Positions 29,293 to 39,396 of a stretch of DNA of 64,000 nucleotides are shown one piece after another; within the stretch, counting starts at the first letter, position 1, and every line of letters begins with the position of its first letter. Origin of the DNA: JAFDVL01 sp963794955 (lineage in GTDB: Bacteria; Acidobacteriota; Blastocatellia; RBC074); contig CAWCGF010000015.1 in NCBI GenBank assembly GCA_963794955.1, positions 124,001 through 188,000 on the forward strand. Reading direction: 5' to 3'. The position numbers and the translations under genes are program-made. Below the pieces are notes generated by a model. That model made no database searches and was not told the origin of the DNA. It saw only the letters and a program-made list of their open reading frames with translations.

Positions 29293-30165
29293 TTACCACT
29301 CAGCGCCGAGTACCCGTAAAAGTAGCAAGGCTGGCTGCGCTGTAGGTTCAGGATTGAGAGATTTTTCGGGTGCCAGCACAATTAACAAGCCCTGGATGCC
29401 GTTGAAAAAGAGGTGCGTGGCAACACAGGGTAGGAGTTTGCCCGACCAGGCCCGCAACCCCGTCAAGACAAAACTCAAAAGTAAAACGGCGACCCATGTA
29501 GCCGGGCTTTTCCAGTATTGGGGAACATGTACCAACCAAAAGAGCAGTGACACAATCGTTACGCTCCACCGGGTTCCTACAGATTTTTCCAAGGCCGTGT
29601 AGAGTACGCCCCGATAAACGATTTCTTCCTGTAGCGGCGCACCAATGGTCGCCACCAGCGCCAAACCAATGCGCACCAACAGGCCAAACTTCAGGAACAT
29701 GTCCAGATCCGTTTCGTGCCGCGGCAAAAGGTTGCTCAGTCCCACACTCAACAGAAACATGCCAACACCCAACGCCAGGGCATGGGGCAGGCGGAAGTTC
29801 GCTACCCATTGCCAGCCGAGCGCTTCTCTAAAGGAGCGTTTTCCGCCCCCCGTCACAATCAGCCAGCTTAAGAGTAACGACAAAACCTGTCCGCCAAATA
29901 ATCCGATGAGCAGCAACAAAGCGAGCGGCTTGCTCATCTGGTTAATGCTTGCGGGTGGAACCTTCCCCAGCATAACCAGCCCCCCATAAATCGCCGTAAA
30001 AAGCAGTGGCGTCAACAGCGAAAAGGCCAGGCTACCCGCCCAATTGAAAAGCGCCAGCGGCACATTCCAAAGCGGAGCAGTAGTGGGAGGCAACGGGGGC
30101 GGAGCGAAAGGGGGAACCAGTGGTGATTGTGGTACGGCTTCTTCGTTAGGCATTTCGTGATTCAT
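29293..30165 (-). CDS. CPBP family intramembrane metalloprotease
   Basis: 290-residue membrane protein with about seven hydrophobic segments and a Pro-rich cytoplasmic N-terminus (PPFAPPPLPPTTAP). The Abi/CAAX-protease core is intact: LQEEIVYRG (EExxxR), FWLVHVPQ (conserved His) and THLFFNGIQG (HxxxN). The family includes prenyl proteases and bacteriocin-immunity or stress proteins; the target is unknown. It starts 3 bp after the stop of the acyltransferase gene, so the two are co-transcribed. Confidence 0.92.
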   Translation of the reverse strand: MNHEMPNEEAVPQSPLVPPFAPPPLPPTTAPLWNVPLALFNWAGSLAFSLLTPLLFTAIYGGLVMLGKVPPASINQMSKPLALLLLIGLFGGQVLSLLLSWLIVTGGGKRSFREALGWQWVANFRLPHALALGVGMFLLSVGLSNLLPRHETDLDMFLKFGLLVRIGLALVATIGAPLQEEIVYRGVLYTALEKSVGTRWSVTIVSLLFWLVHVPQYWKSPATWVAVLLLSFVLTGLRAWSGKLLPCVATHLFFNGIQGLLIVLAPEKSLNPEPTAQPALLLLRVLGAEW

Positions 30166-30168
30166 TAG

Positions 30169-30921
30169 TTAGGCTTTCTGCCATTCCAGCTTTTCCTCTG
30201 CTGGTAATTGCTGGGCAGGCAGATGACTCGCGATTATCTCGTGCGTCTTGTTCATCAATTCCGGGAGCGTGCGACTCGTATATCCAGCGGTAGAAAGCGG
30301 CAGATCAATAATAACTTCCACCTTTCCGGGGTGAAAAACCAGCGAATCCTTCTTAAGTACGCGGTGCGCGTTAATGATCGTAATCGGCACAATCGGCACG
30401 CCTGCCTTTTGCGCCAGCTTGAATCCACCCGTCTTGAATTCCCGCAAGACACCATCAGGGGAACGATGTCCTTCGGCAAAGACCACGAGCGAGCAACCTG
30501 CTTTGAGTTTCTCGACCGCACGATTAATGTTCGCCAGGGCTGCGCGCGAATTCTCTCGATCCACCGGAATATGCCCGGCGCGCCACAAGAACCAGCCCAT
30601 AAACGGCACATAAAAGAGCGACCGCTTGGCCATGATCCGAAACTGCACAGGCACATAGCCCCAAATCGCAGGAATATCCAAATAGCTCGAATGATTCGCA
30701 ATAAAGACTGCTGCCTGGTTTTGCGGCACGTTTTCGAGGCCGCGCACATCAATACGTGCGCCTGCCGTCACGGCAATCATCCGGCACCAGGTACGCGCGC
30801 ACCAATGCTGCAACTGCCCGTCCCGATCAAAAAACGAAAGCGTTAATGACAATGTCGCCATCACTAACGTGTAGAAATAAATCAGGGGGATGATGAGGCA
30901 GGAGCGTAAAACAGCTAGCAT
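30169..30921 (-). CDS. plsC: 1-acyl-sn-glycerol-3-phosphate acyltransferase
   Basis: 250-residue membrane enzyme that acylates lysophosphatidic acid to phosphatidic acid. One N-terminal membrane helix is followed by ANHSSYLDIPA (HxxxxD catalytic motif), IPVDRENSRAAL, and FAEGHRSPDGVLREF (EGxRS-like motif), then VPIVPITIINAH. Direct coupling to the CPBP protease gene is unusual; nothing else of phospholipid synthesis is adjacent. Confidence 0.93.
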   Translation of the reverse strand: MLAVLRSCLIIPLIYFYTLVMATLSLTLSFFDRDGQLQHWCARTWCRMIAVTAGARIDVRGLENVPQNQAAVFIANHSSYLDIPAIWGYVPVQFRIMAKRSLFYVPFMGWFLWRAGHIPVDRENSRAALANINRAVEKLKAGCSLVVFAEGHRSPDGVLREFKTGGFKLAQKAGVPIVPITIINAHRVLKKDSLVFHPGKVEVIIDLPLSTAGYTSRTLPELMNKTHEIIASHLPAQQLPAEEKLEWQKA

Positions 30922-30922
30922 A

Positions 30923-30963
30923 AGTTAGTCATTGGTCATTAGTCATTAGTCATTGTCCATTAT
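30923..30963. repeat. GTCATTNG/GTCATTAG heptamer-type repeat, block 1
   Basis: Consecutive units of the form TTAGTCATTGGTCATTAGTC lie directly upstream of plsC. The same degenerate seven-base unit recurs at 44517-44565 and 49243-49350, and in shorter form near 47915-47975. Confidence 0.75.
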
Positions 30964-31044
30964 TAACCGGGCGTTGCTTTCTCACTTCTGCTTTCGTGCT
31001 ACAGCGAAGATCAAGGGTCTTTGCCAATGCCCAATGCTCAATGA

Positions 31045-31575
31045 CTATTCTCTCAATTTCTGTCTGGTCAACATCAAAGCAATGATCGTCTTAGCGTCTT
31101 CAATTTCACCGCGCTCCACCAATTGCCAGGCTTCCGCCAGCGATAAATAGACAATTTCGACGGCTTCGTCGTGATCCAGCTTTTGCACAGCAGGCGTCAG
31201 TTCCGTGGCCAAATACACGTAAATCTTTTCTGCACAAAAACCCGGTGTTGAATAAAACTCCGTCAGTTTCTCAATGCGTCCGACACGTACGCCCAGTTCC
31301 TCCTCGATCTCGCGTGCGGCGCAGGTCGCAGGCGTCTCGCCCGCATCTAACTTGCCTGCCGGAATTTCCAGCAACTCTTTGCGCGCCGGATGACGATACT
31401 GTCTGACTAAAGCAATGCTGCCATCGGCGAAAATCGGAACGCCGCCTGCGCCGCCCGGATGCACTACAACATCACGAATGATTTCGTGACCAGCCTCTTC
31501 CTGAATGCGATCCCGTGTCACTTCAAAGACTGCACCGGCATAAATTTCCTGCGATTCAAGTAATATTTTTGACAT
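31045..31575 (-). CDS. NUDIX hydrolase (ADP-ribose pyrophosphatase type)
   Basis: 176-residue protein from the ATG at 31575; a TTG at 31611 adds 12 residues. The Nudix box GKLDAGETPATCAAREIEEE is complete, preceded by VRQYRHPARKELLEIPAGK, the signature of NudF/ADP-ribose diphosphatases. It would hydrolyse ADP-ribose or a related nucleoside diphosphate sugar in the cytoplasm using Mg2+. It lies on the same strand as plsC but 120 bp away, separated by repeat sequence. Confidence 0.93.
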   Translation of the reverse strand: MSKILLESQEIYAGAVFEVTRDRIQEEAGHEIIRDVVVHPGGAGGVPIFADGSIALVRQYRHPARKELLEIPAGKLDAGETPATCAAREIEEELGVRVGRIEKLTEFYSTPGFCAEKIYVYLATELTPAVQKLDHDEAVEIVYLSLAEAWQLVERGEIEDAKTIIALMLTRQKLRE

Positions 31576-31886
31576 ATTGGATGAGACCGATTCAACCAGA
31601 AATGCGGGCAAAAGGCAAAGCTCAGCCAGTGACCTCTTGTGCGAGTAAATGGCGGTGTCGCATAAAACAGGGAAAAGATGGTTCCCAAATTGATCCGTAT
31701 TCTTTCGGCACGTCCGCGACGTGTGCCAGCTTTGCGCTGCTTTTCAATTTCCAGCCAACTGTGCTCAGACAGGACTGCGTGACCGGCACCATCCCGCAAC
31801 GACCATTTATTTAACCGTTTCCACGCTTGAAGTAGCGTGGCTTAATTGAAGCAACAACAGATAGAGGCAATGCGCAACTTCGTAAA
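31576..31886. other. Intergenic region without a recognisable gene
   Basis: A gap of about 310 bp. The only clear structure is a small hairpin at 31821-31840 (CCACGCT, six-base loop, AGCGTGG). Read on the minus strand, it sits before the end of no gene, so it is more likely a repeat relic than a terminator. Confidence 0.4.
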
Positions 31887-34800
31887 TCACTTCGAGTCAG
31901 TTTTCCTGACTTCTTCGGGGTTCGCGGCGCGCCACAGTTTCACGGTACGATCCTGGCAAGCTACGGCTAAGGTTTGTCCATCTGGGGAAAAGGCGACCGC
32001 GAAAATCTTGCCAGCGGCGGGACGTAGGGTAGCGGATTCCAGGCCGGTGTGGGGGTCCCACAATTTAACCGTGCCATCGGCGCTGCCCGTCGCAAGGCGT
32101 TTGCCGTCAGGCGAAAACACAAGGGTTGTGATGCGGGAGGTGTGGCCTTTGAAGACGTGCTTTTCCTGACGGCTGGCAATCTCGTAAAGCGCAAAGTTAA
32201 TGCGTCCTTGTTCGATGGCAATGGTTTTGCCATCAGGGGCAAACGCAAGCAGTCGCCCGGCGGGCTTGCGGGTCGCCAGTTCCGCTACTGCTTGCCCGGT
32301 AGCCGACTGATAAAGCTTCACCAAACCACTATCTCCGCTGACCGCCAGCGTCTGTCCATCCGGGGCAAAGGCCAGCGACCAGATGTAGTCTTTGAAGCCG
32401 GTGAGTTCAAACAACAACCGCCCGGTTTTGACTTCCCACACTTTCCCCGTGGCCTGATATCCGCCTGCTGCCAACTTCACGCTGTCAGGCGAGAAGGCGA
32501 TGGTTTGCATGCGGTCAAGGTTCGACGCGAAGCTCAGGGCTTGTTGGCCGGTATGCGGATTCCAGAGGCGGACGGTTTTATCATCGCTGCCGGTAGCGAG
32601 CCATTGGCCGTCTGCCGAATAGGCCAGGCAGTTAATCTTGCCGGTGTGACCGCGCAGCGTCTGCACTTCCTGCTGTTTGGCTACCTCCCACTGTTTGATC
32701 GTCTCATCATCTGACGCGGTGGCAATCGTCTTGTTATCCGGGGCAAATGCGATGGCGCGAATCCAGTTGCTATGGCCTTTCAGTTCTTCTTCAGAGCGCT
32801 GCGGCGTGATCTGCCACAACTTGACTTGCTTGTCCCAACTGCCGGTGGCCAGCGTATTGCCGTCGGGGGAAAAGGCTAGTGCATCCACCAACAAGGCGTG
32901 GCCGCGCAAGGTGGCCAATTCTTCGCCCGTAACCACACTCCACAATTTGGCAACACCGTCATCGCCGCTGGTGGCCAGGATTTCACTGTTGGGCGAGAAG
33001 ACAGCGCTCCAGAGGGAACCGTGATGTCCCTTAAAGGTTTTCAATGCACGCCCGGTGCTGGCATCCCACAATTTGGCTTCGGAGCTATCCTGACAACCAG
33101 TCGCCAGATATTTCCCGTTGGGGGAATACGCCATCGTCAAAACCGGCGTGTCGTGGGGAATGGACAGAATAATGCGGCGCGTCGCCACGGCATAAACTTT
33201 GACGATATTATCGCCGTTGGCCGTAGCCAGTCGCAGACTGTCGGGTGAAAACGCGAGCGCAGAAACGAGATTGCTATGGGGCGTGAGGCGGGCAAGCCAA
33301 CGCCCCGTCGCAGGCTCCCACAAATGGACGATGCCCTGGCTATCGCCCGACGCTAAATATTTCCCGTTGGGCGAAAACGCGACGGAAAAGACTTGGGTTT
33401 TGTGGGCATCCAGCACTTTGTTCGCCCGCCCGGTGGTGACATCCCAGATTCTTACGGTACCGTCCCAACTGGCCGAAGCAATCGCTTTCCCATCGGGAGC
33501 AATGGCGATGGCAAACACCTTATTAGTATGCCCGGTCAGCAGCCGAATTTCTTTTTGCAATACCACGTCTACCAAACTGATGTTGCCGTTATCAAGCGCG
33601 ACCGCTAACCACTTGCCATCGGGCGCATAGGCCAAAGCTTGCACGAGGTCGGCTTGCGGAATCGTCGTTTGGTTCTGATGGCTGAGCCGCCAGTAATAAA
33701 ACCACTCAAAGCCCCGCAAGTCCTCCTGCTTAGCCTGCGGCAGATGCCGTCGCAGCAGGTCCAACACCTGCGTGACGTTGCCCGCCTCCCAGGCTTGTCC
33801 TATGCGGTTCATTTGCTCGGCATATAACGTGCGGCGTTCGGCTTGCGCTTGTGCCTCGGCGTGTTGTCGCTGGCGGATCGAATAGAGCGCCAGTACGAGG
33901 CTGAGCAACGCGATAATGCCGATCAACATGACCGCAGTGGCCCGCCAGACGCCACGGCGATACGCGCGCTGTTGCCGCTGCATCTCGGCTTCGGGCAAGT
34001 TGGCAGTAATCCAGGCCTGATCAAACACCTGCTCGTAAATCCGATTGCGCACGCGCAAGGCACCGTCCTGTATTTTCGTGATGCCTGCGAGTCGCAAGAC
34101 TGTCACCAGGGGGTTTGTCTCGTCATCATCCACACGTTTGCCCTGCTGAAGCTGGGCGTATAAATCCAGCAGGCTGCCCAAGTCGGCTTCGCTGCGCAAC
34201 ATCCGTTCGCGCACGAAAATCAGGTTGTCATCGCGTTCGAGCGCCCGATGCGAGAGAAATAATTCGCGGCAATGCCGATCCACATCGCGTGGTTCATGCG
34301 CGGAAAGATCATTAGCAAATTGCTGACAAAGGCGTTGCGTCAAATACGGATGTCCGCCCGTCCAGTACAACACGCGTTTGAGCAGTTCCGGTTCGACTTC
34401 GGGTTCGCGCGCCAGTCCCTGCATCAACACGGTCGCCTCAGTTTCAGTGAAGTCGGTCAACTCGACGCGATGGCCAATATTGAACGGGGTCGTGAGCGTA
34501 TTGCGAATCAGGTTGGAAGGCGTAGCCACACCCAGCAAACAAAACGTCAGCTTAATGAGTTCCGCGTCTTCGGTACGACCATTATAAAATTTTCGGATGC
34601 CCGCAAAAAATTCATCGGTCGAAAACGGCAGGTTATGCACAGCATCAATCTCATCCACAAAAATCACGACCCGCTCCAGATAGCGCGGCAGGACGACTTC
34701 TCGAATCGCTCGCATCCACAATTGCAGCGGCCCCAACAGCGAACGTTCCGCCCAAAAATCCAACAGCTCATCTTCCAGGTCAAGCTGTTGCCCGATTTGG

Positions 34801-35081
34801 CTGAGCAGTCCGCCATACCATTGCTCGATAGTCAAATTGCTGCCAATGGCGGTCAAATCAAGTACGGCGACGCCAATGCCATCTTCGCGCAGGCGCGCCG
34901 CCGTATGCACCATCAACGAGGACTTGCCCATTTGCCGCGAGGTCAGCACATAACAAAACTTGCCCTGCAATAATGCCTGATACAACTCTTCGTCCGCTTC
35001 ACGGCGCACATAACAAGCCGCATCGCGCCGGAGCGTCCCCCCGGTGACGTAAAAGCTGTGTTGGAGGCTGAGCAAATTCAT
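31887..35081 (-). CDS. Membrane-anchored AAA-like ATPase with 14 WD40 repeats
   Basis: 1064-residue multidomain protein. Residues ~10-360 are an AAA-like (AAA_35) STAND-type NTPase with P-loop TSRQMGKSS (48-56), Walker B VVIFVDEIDA (138-147) and a sensor region GVATPSNLIRN. A winged-helix-like part and one membrane helix (~380-400) follow. The region ~475-1055 carries fourteen WD40 repeats, each marked by FSPDGxxLATGSxDxTVKLW-like text, enough for two seven-bladed propellers. The layout is common in cyanobacteria and other large genomes; roles are signalling or scaffolding. No partner protease or kinase is encoded beside it. Confidence 0.93.
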   Translation of the reverse strand: MNLLSLQHSFYVTGGTLRRDAACYVRREADEELYQALLQGKFCYVLTSRQMGKSSLMVHTAARLREDGIGVAVLDLTAIGSNLTIEQWYGGLLSQIGQQLDLEDELLDFWAERSLLGPLQLWMRAIREVVLPRYLERVVIFVDEIDAVHNLPFSTDEFFAGIRKFYNGRTEDAELIKLTFCLLGVATPSNLIRNTLTTPFNIGHRVELTDFTETEATVLMQGLAREPEVEPELLKRVLYWTGGHPYLTQRLCQQFANDLSAHEPRDVDRHCRELFLSHRALERDDNLIFVRERMLRSEADLGSLLDLYAQLQQGKRVDDDETNPLVTVLRLAGITKIQDGALRVRNRIYEQVFDQAWITANLPEAEMQRQQRAYRRGVWRATAVMLIGIIALLSLVLALYSIRQRQHAEAQAQAERRTLYAEQMNRIGQAWEAGNVTQVLDLLRRHLPQAKQEDLRGFEWFYYWRLSHQNQTTIPQADLVQALAYAPDGKWLAVALDNGNISLVDVVLQKEIRLLTGHTNKVFAIAIAPDGKAIASASWDGTVRIWDVTTGRANKVLDAHKTQVFSVAFSPNGKYLASGDSQGIVHLWEPATGRWLARLTPHSNLVSALAFSPDSLRLATANGDNIVKVYAVATRRIILSIPHDTPVLTMAYSPNGKYLATGCQDSSEAKLWDASTGRALKTFKGHHGSLWSAVFSPNSEILATSGDDGVAKLWSVVTGEELATLRGHALLVDALAFSPDGNTLATGSWDKQVKLWQITPQRSEEELKGHSNWIRAIAFAPDNKTIATASDDETIKQWEVAKQQEVQTLRGHTGKINCLAYSADGQWLATGSDDKTVRLWNPHTGQQALSFASNLDRMQTIAFSPDSVKLAAGGYQATGKVWEVKTGRLLFELTGFKDYIWSLAFAPDGQTLAVSGDSGLVKLYQSATGQAVAELATRKPAGRLLAFAPDGKTIAIEQGRINFALYEIASRQEKHVFKGHTSRITTLVFSPDGKRLATGSADGTVKLWDPHTGLESATLRPAAGKIFAVAFSPDGQTLAVACQDRTVKLWRAANPEEVRKTDSK

Positions 35082-35098
35082 AAGATTTACTATGCAGG

Positions 35099-35175
35099 GA
35101 ACGAAGTGAAGGGGGAATGAGAGAATGGGGGAATGGGGACAGTCTGCCCCTTCTCCCCTTCTCCCTTCTCCCTTT
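35099..35175. repeat. Purine/pyrimidine inverted repeat, copy 1
   Basis: A G/A-rich arm (around GGGGGAATGAGAGAATGGGG) faces a C/T-rich arm (CCCCTTCTCCCCTTCTCCC), imperfectly complementary. A related element lies at 46560-46630. Both sit between genes. Confidence 0.55.
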
Positions 35176-35245
35176 CCTGCTCTTCGCTGCTCCGTGGTTT
35201 TATTTACTAGCTGGCAATAAAATTCATTGTGTGCTTTTGTCCTGG

Positions 35246-36840
35246 TTAATTCGGTCGTGGCCCCATGCGGCGTTGCGGGACAAAGCCATTATTCTTCTCT
35301 GCCACTTGTTCGCGCGCCGAGGCGATGCGTTTGGCGATGAACGGTTTCAGAGGCAATTGCATTCGCCCCATCCCCGCTGGCCCCGCTGGCCCGCCGCCCC
35401 CCCTGCCGCCGCCCAAACCGCCGTCACCGGGTCCCGGTTGCGTTTGCATGTCCGGCAATGTCGCACTCATCGCTTTCTCGAACAGCGCCAACGCATCCGC
35501 CGATTCATCGGCAATCGCGGGACGAATCGCCTTGCTGAGCACATCAATGCGCGCATTCAATTTTTCGGCAGTAAACACCGTGTCCAGCAAATGCGTTGCT
35601 TCGTTCAGCCATAGCTTCCGGGTGTCTTTCAAAGCCAACACACGATCAATCAGCTTGTGTTCTCCGGCGTGCGGATGCAACAAGCTCAATTCCATTTGTT
35701 GCCACGACGTGCCCGCCATCGGGAAACCACCAAATGCCATATTCAGATACCCACGGCATAAAGGTAAAGCGGTCTGGCTCCGGCTCGTGATAGATATAGT
35801 AGTTCTGCCCCATTGACAGAATGCTATCCAAATTTGCCACAAGGCTGTTCAGCACGATAAAGCGGGCAAATGCCTTCACATCAAGGAACGAGGGAATTTC
35901 TTTGGCAAACTTTTCGTCATCCGCGTCATTGACCAGTTTGGTCAGGGCGATGAAGCGTTTGGCTTCGGCTTCCTTGCCTTCGCTGCGCACGCCATAGCGC
36001 TTTTCATACGCCTTCCAACTGTCGCCCAGATTAGGCAAGCCTTGCACCATTTGCGGCTTCAGCAACAGCCCCTTTGGCTGCTTGAAAAACCGTTCCAGCA
36101 TCCGCTCGTCCACTTGCTCGACGATAGTATAGAGTCCCAGAAATTGTTTAGCTTTTTCGCCCTTCACAGTCAGGTACACACGCGCGTAAGCAGTGCGCGA
36201 ACCCGGCACGCCCGCCGCCCGAAAGACTTCGTAGGCGAGGGCCTCGCGCATCATCGAAGGGTCGGCAAAGTTGTTGTTGAGATTCAGTTTCTTGAGACCA
36301 TAAAAGCTCAGCTTTTTATCGAACTGGTTGAAATCAAGCTTGTAGGAACGTTTATCGTTGAAACGCGCGCCCATAAAACTGGAATTGCCTTTGTAGCGCA
36401 GCCCAATCTCGCCGACAGGGTTGCCCTCGAATTCAAAAGTCGCACGGACTTCCGGGTACTCGCGTTCCATTGAGCGGCCCCATCGGCCCTTGCCCAGGCC
36501 CACCGCCCGGCGGCAGATTGGGCAAACGATTGATGCGCGGAATCGTTTCGATCCCACCTGCACCTGGAGGTGGCGGCGGCGGAAATCCATTATTCCCTGC
36601 CCCACCGGGCGGAGGGCCGAAACCGGGTGGGCCAAACCCGCGTTGCGGCATCTCCGGCATCATTTTCTGATAGTCTTCGGCAGTCACCGTCAAGTGAACC
36701 GTCCAGACCTTATCCATTACGAACAACGCATCGGCGCTCAGTTGCGGCGACTGGTCAGTTTGTTGTTTCGGCTGCGCCACGACCAACGCGACCAGGCTGG
36801 AACACAGAATTACGAGAATCGTAAGTCGTATGCTTTTCAT
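35246..36840 (-). pseudogene. CotH kinase family secreted protein, two frameshifts
   Basis: The gene starts at 36840 with a signal peptide (MKSIRLTILVILCSSLVALV), then a Pro/Gly-rich linker (~60-110) and the CotH domain (KRSYKLDFNQFDKKLSFYG, LNLNNNFADPSMMREALAYE). Continuity requires two frame changes. Near 36465, LNG in the first frame must join REYPEVRATF in the next, cured by removing one base. Near 35748, FTFMPW must join DLNMAFGGFP, again cured by removing one base. The final part is Gly/Pro-rich and ends QRRMGPRPN. CotH proteins phosphorylate secreted or spore-coat proteins. It may be an intact gene with insertion errors. Confidence 0.85.
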
Positions 36841-36978
36841 GTTTTGTCTCCTTCTCAGATGCGAAGTTCACGCCATTCTAGCCAGTGGATTGTAGGCTGG
36901 CAGAGATTATCCGTGGACTCGTAGCAAAAGACTACATGGCAAGGCAAAAAGTTTGTAAAAGATGTAAATTTCGAGCTT

Positions 36979-37059
36979 AGGTGTTCAGCGTTCAAGCTTC
37001 AGCTTGTTTTTTTTCTTGCGAGAACCAAGACCAAGATGAAGCTTGAACTCTGAACACCT
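36979..37059. repeat. Inverted repeat with GTTCAAGCTTCA core
   Basis: Arms of 28 bp at 36979-37006 and 37032-37059 (AGGTGTTCAG...AGCTTG and its complement, two mismatches) flank a T-rich loop. It sits 3' of the dehydrogenase E1 gene on the minus strand, so it could also act as its terminator. Confidence 0.75.
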
Positions 37060-37075
37060 GCAATTGAAATCTACG

Positions 37076-39304
37076 CTAAAACAACTTGGTGGCAACTTCG
37101 ATAATCTGTTGCGTTGAAATCAAAACCAGATTCGCCGCCGCGCCGAGCGGCACATACGTGTCAATAGCCCGCACCGAGCGCATCGTGCCAGCAAAGCCCT
37201 GTTCCGCCAACGCGGCAATCACCGCATCCGCAATGCCGCCGCCAGTTGTCCGGCACTCATCTGCGACCAACACCTTGCCGCACTCTTCGGCGTGCTGGCG
37301 GATCGCGTCCAGCGGCAAAGGATTCAACCAACGCACATCCAAGACTCTGGCTTGTAGTCCGTGTTTGGCCTGTAACTCCTGCGCGGCGCGCAGCGATAGT
37401 CGTAGCCCATTGCCATAGCTCACGAGCAACAAATCCTTAGCTTCCGCGTGATAGATTCCGACCTCGCCCGGCAAGAGCATTTTTTCCGGCGTGGGATAAG
37501 CAAAGAGCCATTGATTATCGCCTTCGGCATACAAATCCTTTTCGTGATAGAGCGCAATCGGTTCTAAGAAAACCGCGACACGACCACAGGCTTTTGCTGT
37601 CGCCAGCAGCCCGCGCAACATCATTGCCGCGTCATCGCCACGCGCCGGAACGCCCAGCAACAAGCTGGGAATATCGCGCAGGGCACCAAGGGAGTTGTCG
37701 TTATGAAAATGCCCGCCGAAGCCTTTTTGGTAGGCCAAGCCCTGGACACGCACGACCATCGGATTGGCAAATTGCCCGGAGGAAAAAAACTGCAACGAAC
37801 AAGCTTCGCCGCGCAGTTGATCAAGCGCATTGTGCAGGTAGGCCAAATACTGAATCTCAGGAATCGGCATCAGGCCTGCCATTGCCGCGCCTTGTGCGAC
37901 GCCGAGAATCGTCGTTTCGTCTAGCAACGTATCGAAACAACGGTGCGCGCCGAACTTCTTTTGCAAGCCCGCCGTGACGTAGTAAACGCCACCTTTGCGC
38001 CCCACATCTTCGCCAAAAACAATGATCTCCGGCGCTCGCAACATTTCATCGGCCAGCGCCGCATTGATATGGGCCGCCATCGTGCGACGCGTCGGAGCCA
38101 GCACATGTTCGGGCAAGGCGTCACCCCAAAAATCCGTCCGCGTTTTGGGATTCACGTTAAAGCTTCGCACCTTGCGAATCGCGGCTTCGTCGTAGGGCGC
38201 AAGCGGTTTGATGATCTCTGCCACGCTGGTCAATTTTGGACGATGTACGACTTCCGCGCACGCAGCATCAATCTGTGTTTGCACGGCACGAAGGATGGAT
38301 TGCAATTCCGTCGGCGTCGCTGCGCCGGTTTCGATTAGCCTCCGCGCATTGAGAAGCAAGGGGTCGTTTGCCTCATCGGCTTCAATCTCTTCCAGCGTGC
38401 GATAGGCGGATTCGACATCGGTTCCCGCGTGCCCCCACAACCGCACGACATGCAAATGCAAAAACACGGGCGTGCGATGATGCCGACAATAGTTCACCGC
38501 TTCTTCTGCCACGTTCCAGATTTCATCGAGTGCCCCTTTAGCCTCAAAATATTTCAAATGCGGTTGCTGACTGAACGAATCGTGAATCCAATTGCGCGGC
38601 GTTTCGACCGAGATACCGATGCCGTTGTCTTCGCACACAAACAGAATCGGGGCAACGCCACCACGTCGCACGGTGTAACGCGCCGCATTGAAGCCCGACA
38701 AGGCCGTCGCGTGATTCGCCGAAGCATCGCCAAACGAACAATACACAATCGAATCATCGCTAAGGCCGTCTGTCACCTTCAGCTTCCGCGCGTGCCGCAG
38801 AGCAAAGGCCAGGCCGGAAGCTTTCGGCAAATGTGAAGCAATCGTACTGGTTTGCGGCGGCACCCAGAGCTGCTTGCTGCCCCAGACCTTATGGCGGCCT
38901 TGGGCAATCGGATCATCGGAGGAGGCGCAAAACGACAGCACTGTATCCAGGATCGGATTGGACTCCGGCAGCTTACGCGCCCGCGCCATCATCAGGCCAC
39001 CTGAACGGTAGTGCAAAAAGCACGGATCATCCAGGCGTAACATCGCGCCCAGCACCGCATTCTGTTCGTGTCCGGCGCTGGAAATCGTATAGAAAGATTG
39101 ATTCGTCTTACGCATTTCACGGGCGGCTACATCCAGCAAGCGGCTCGCCACTTGATCCGTAAAAATCTCTCTTGCTCGTTGCACGGTGAGCGAGGTTTCG
39201 GAACCGAGCGTTGCCGCCTGCGCCAGACGCTGCGGTACAGTTTGCGTAGCAGCCAAATAACGTTCCAGATTTTCTTGCACGATTTCGACGCGAGTTTTTG
39301 TCAT
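37076..39304 (-). CDS. 2-oxoacid dehydrogenase E1, fused alpha and beta subunits
   Basis: 742-residue TPP enzyme. Residues ~30-330 are the E1 alpha half, with CSFGDASANHATALSGFN as the TPP/Mg motif and GVAPILFVCEDNGIGISVETP. Residues ~390-740 are the E1 beta half: FGEDVGRKGGVYYVT, ETTILGVAQGAAMAGL, YGNGLRLSLRAA and VADECRTTGGGIADAVI. Separate alpha and beta chains are usual; fusion is known in Acidobacteriota and Bacteroidota. The substrate is likely a branched-chain 2-oxoacid, but no E2 or E3 gene is nearby. Confidence 0.93.
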   Translation of the reverse strand: MTKTRVEIVQENLERYLAATQTVPQRLAQAATLGSETSLTVQRAREIFTDQVASRLLDVAAREMRKTNQSFYTISSAGHEQNAVLGAMLRLDDPCFLHYRSGGLMMARARKLPESNPILDTVLSFCASSDDPIAQGRHKVWGSKQLWVPPQTSTIASHLPKASGLAFALRHARKLKVTDGLSDDSIVYCSFGDASANHATALSGFNAARYTVRRGGVAPILFVCEDNGIGISVETPRNWIHDSFSQQPHLKYFEAKGALDEIWNVAEEAVNYCRHHRTPVFLHLHVVRLWGHAGTDVESAYRTLEEIEADEANDPLLLNARRLIETGAATPTELQSILRAVQTQIDAACAEVVHRPKLTSVAEIIKPLAPYDEAAIRKVRSFNVNPKTRTDFWGDALPEHVLAPTRRTMAAHINAALADEMLRAPEIIVFGEDVGRKGGVYYVTAGLQKKFGAHRCFDTLLDETTILGVAQGAAMAGLMPIPEIQYLAYLHNALDQLRGEACSLQFFSSGQFANPMVVRVQGLAYQKGFGGHFHNDNSLGALRDIPSLLLGVPARGDDAAMMLRGLLATAKACGRVAVFLEPIALYHEKDLYAEGDNQWLFAYPTPEKMLLPGEVGIYHAEAKDLLLVSYGNGLRLSLRAAQELQAKHGLQARVLDVRWLNPLPLDAIRQHAEECGKVLVADECRTTGGGIADAVIAALAEQGFAGTMRSVRAIDTYVPLGAAANLVLISTQQIIEVATKLF

Positions 39305-39396
39305 AGATTTTCTTTGGGGGCAAAGATGAAGAGGTAAATTGCCACTAAACGCCCTGGCAGGTCAAAAGACTTGCGTGCATAATTGCGATTCTATAC

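Noticed and set aside
31821..31840. CCACGCT...AGCGTGG hairpin as terminator
   Set aside because: No T-run on either side and no gene ends there.
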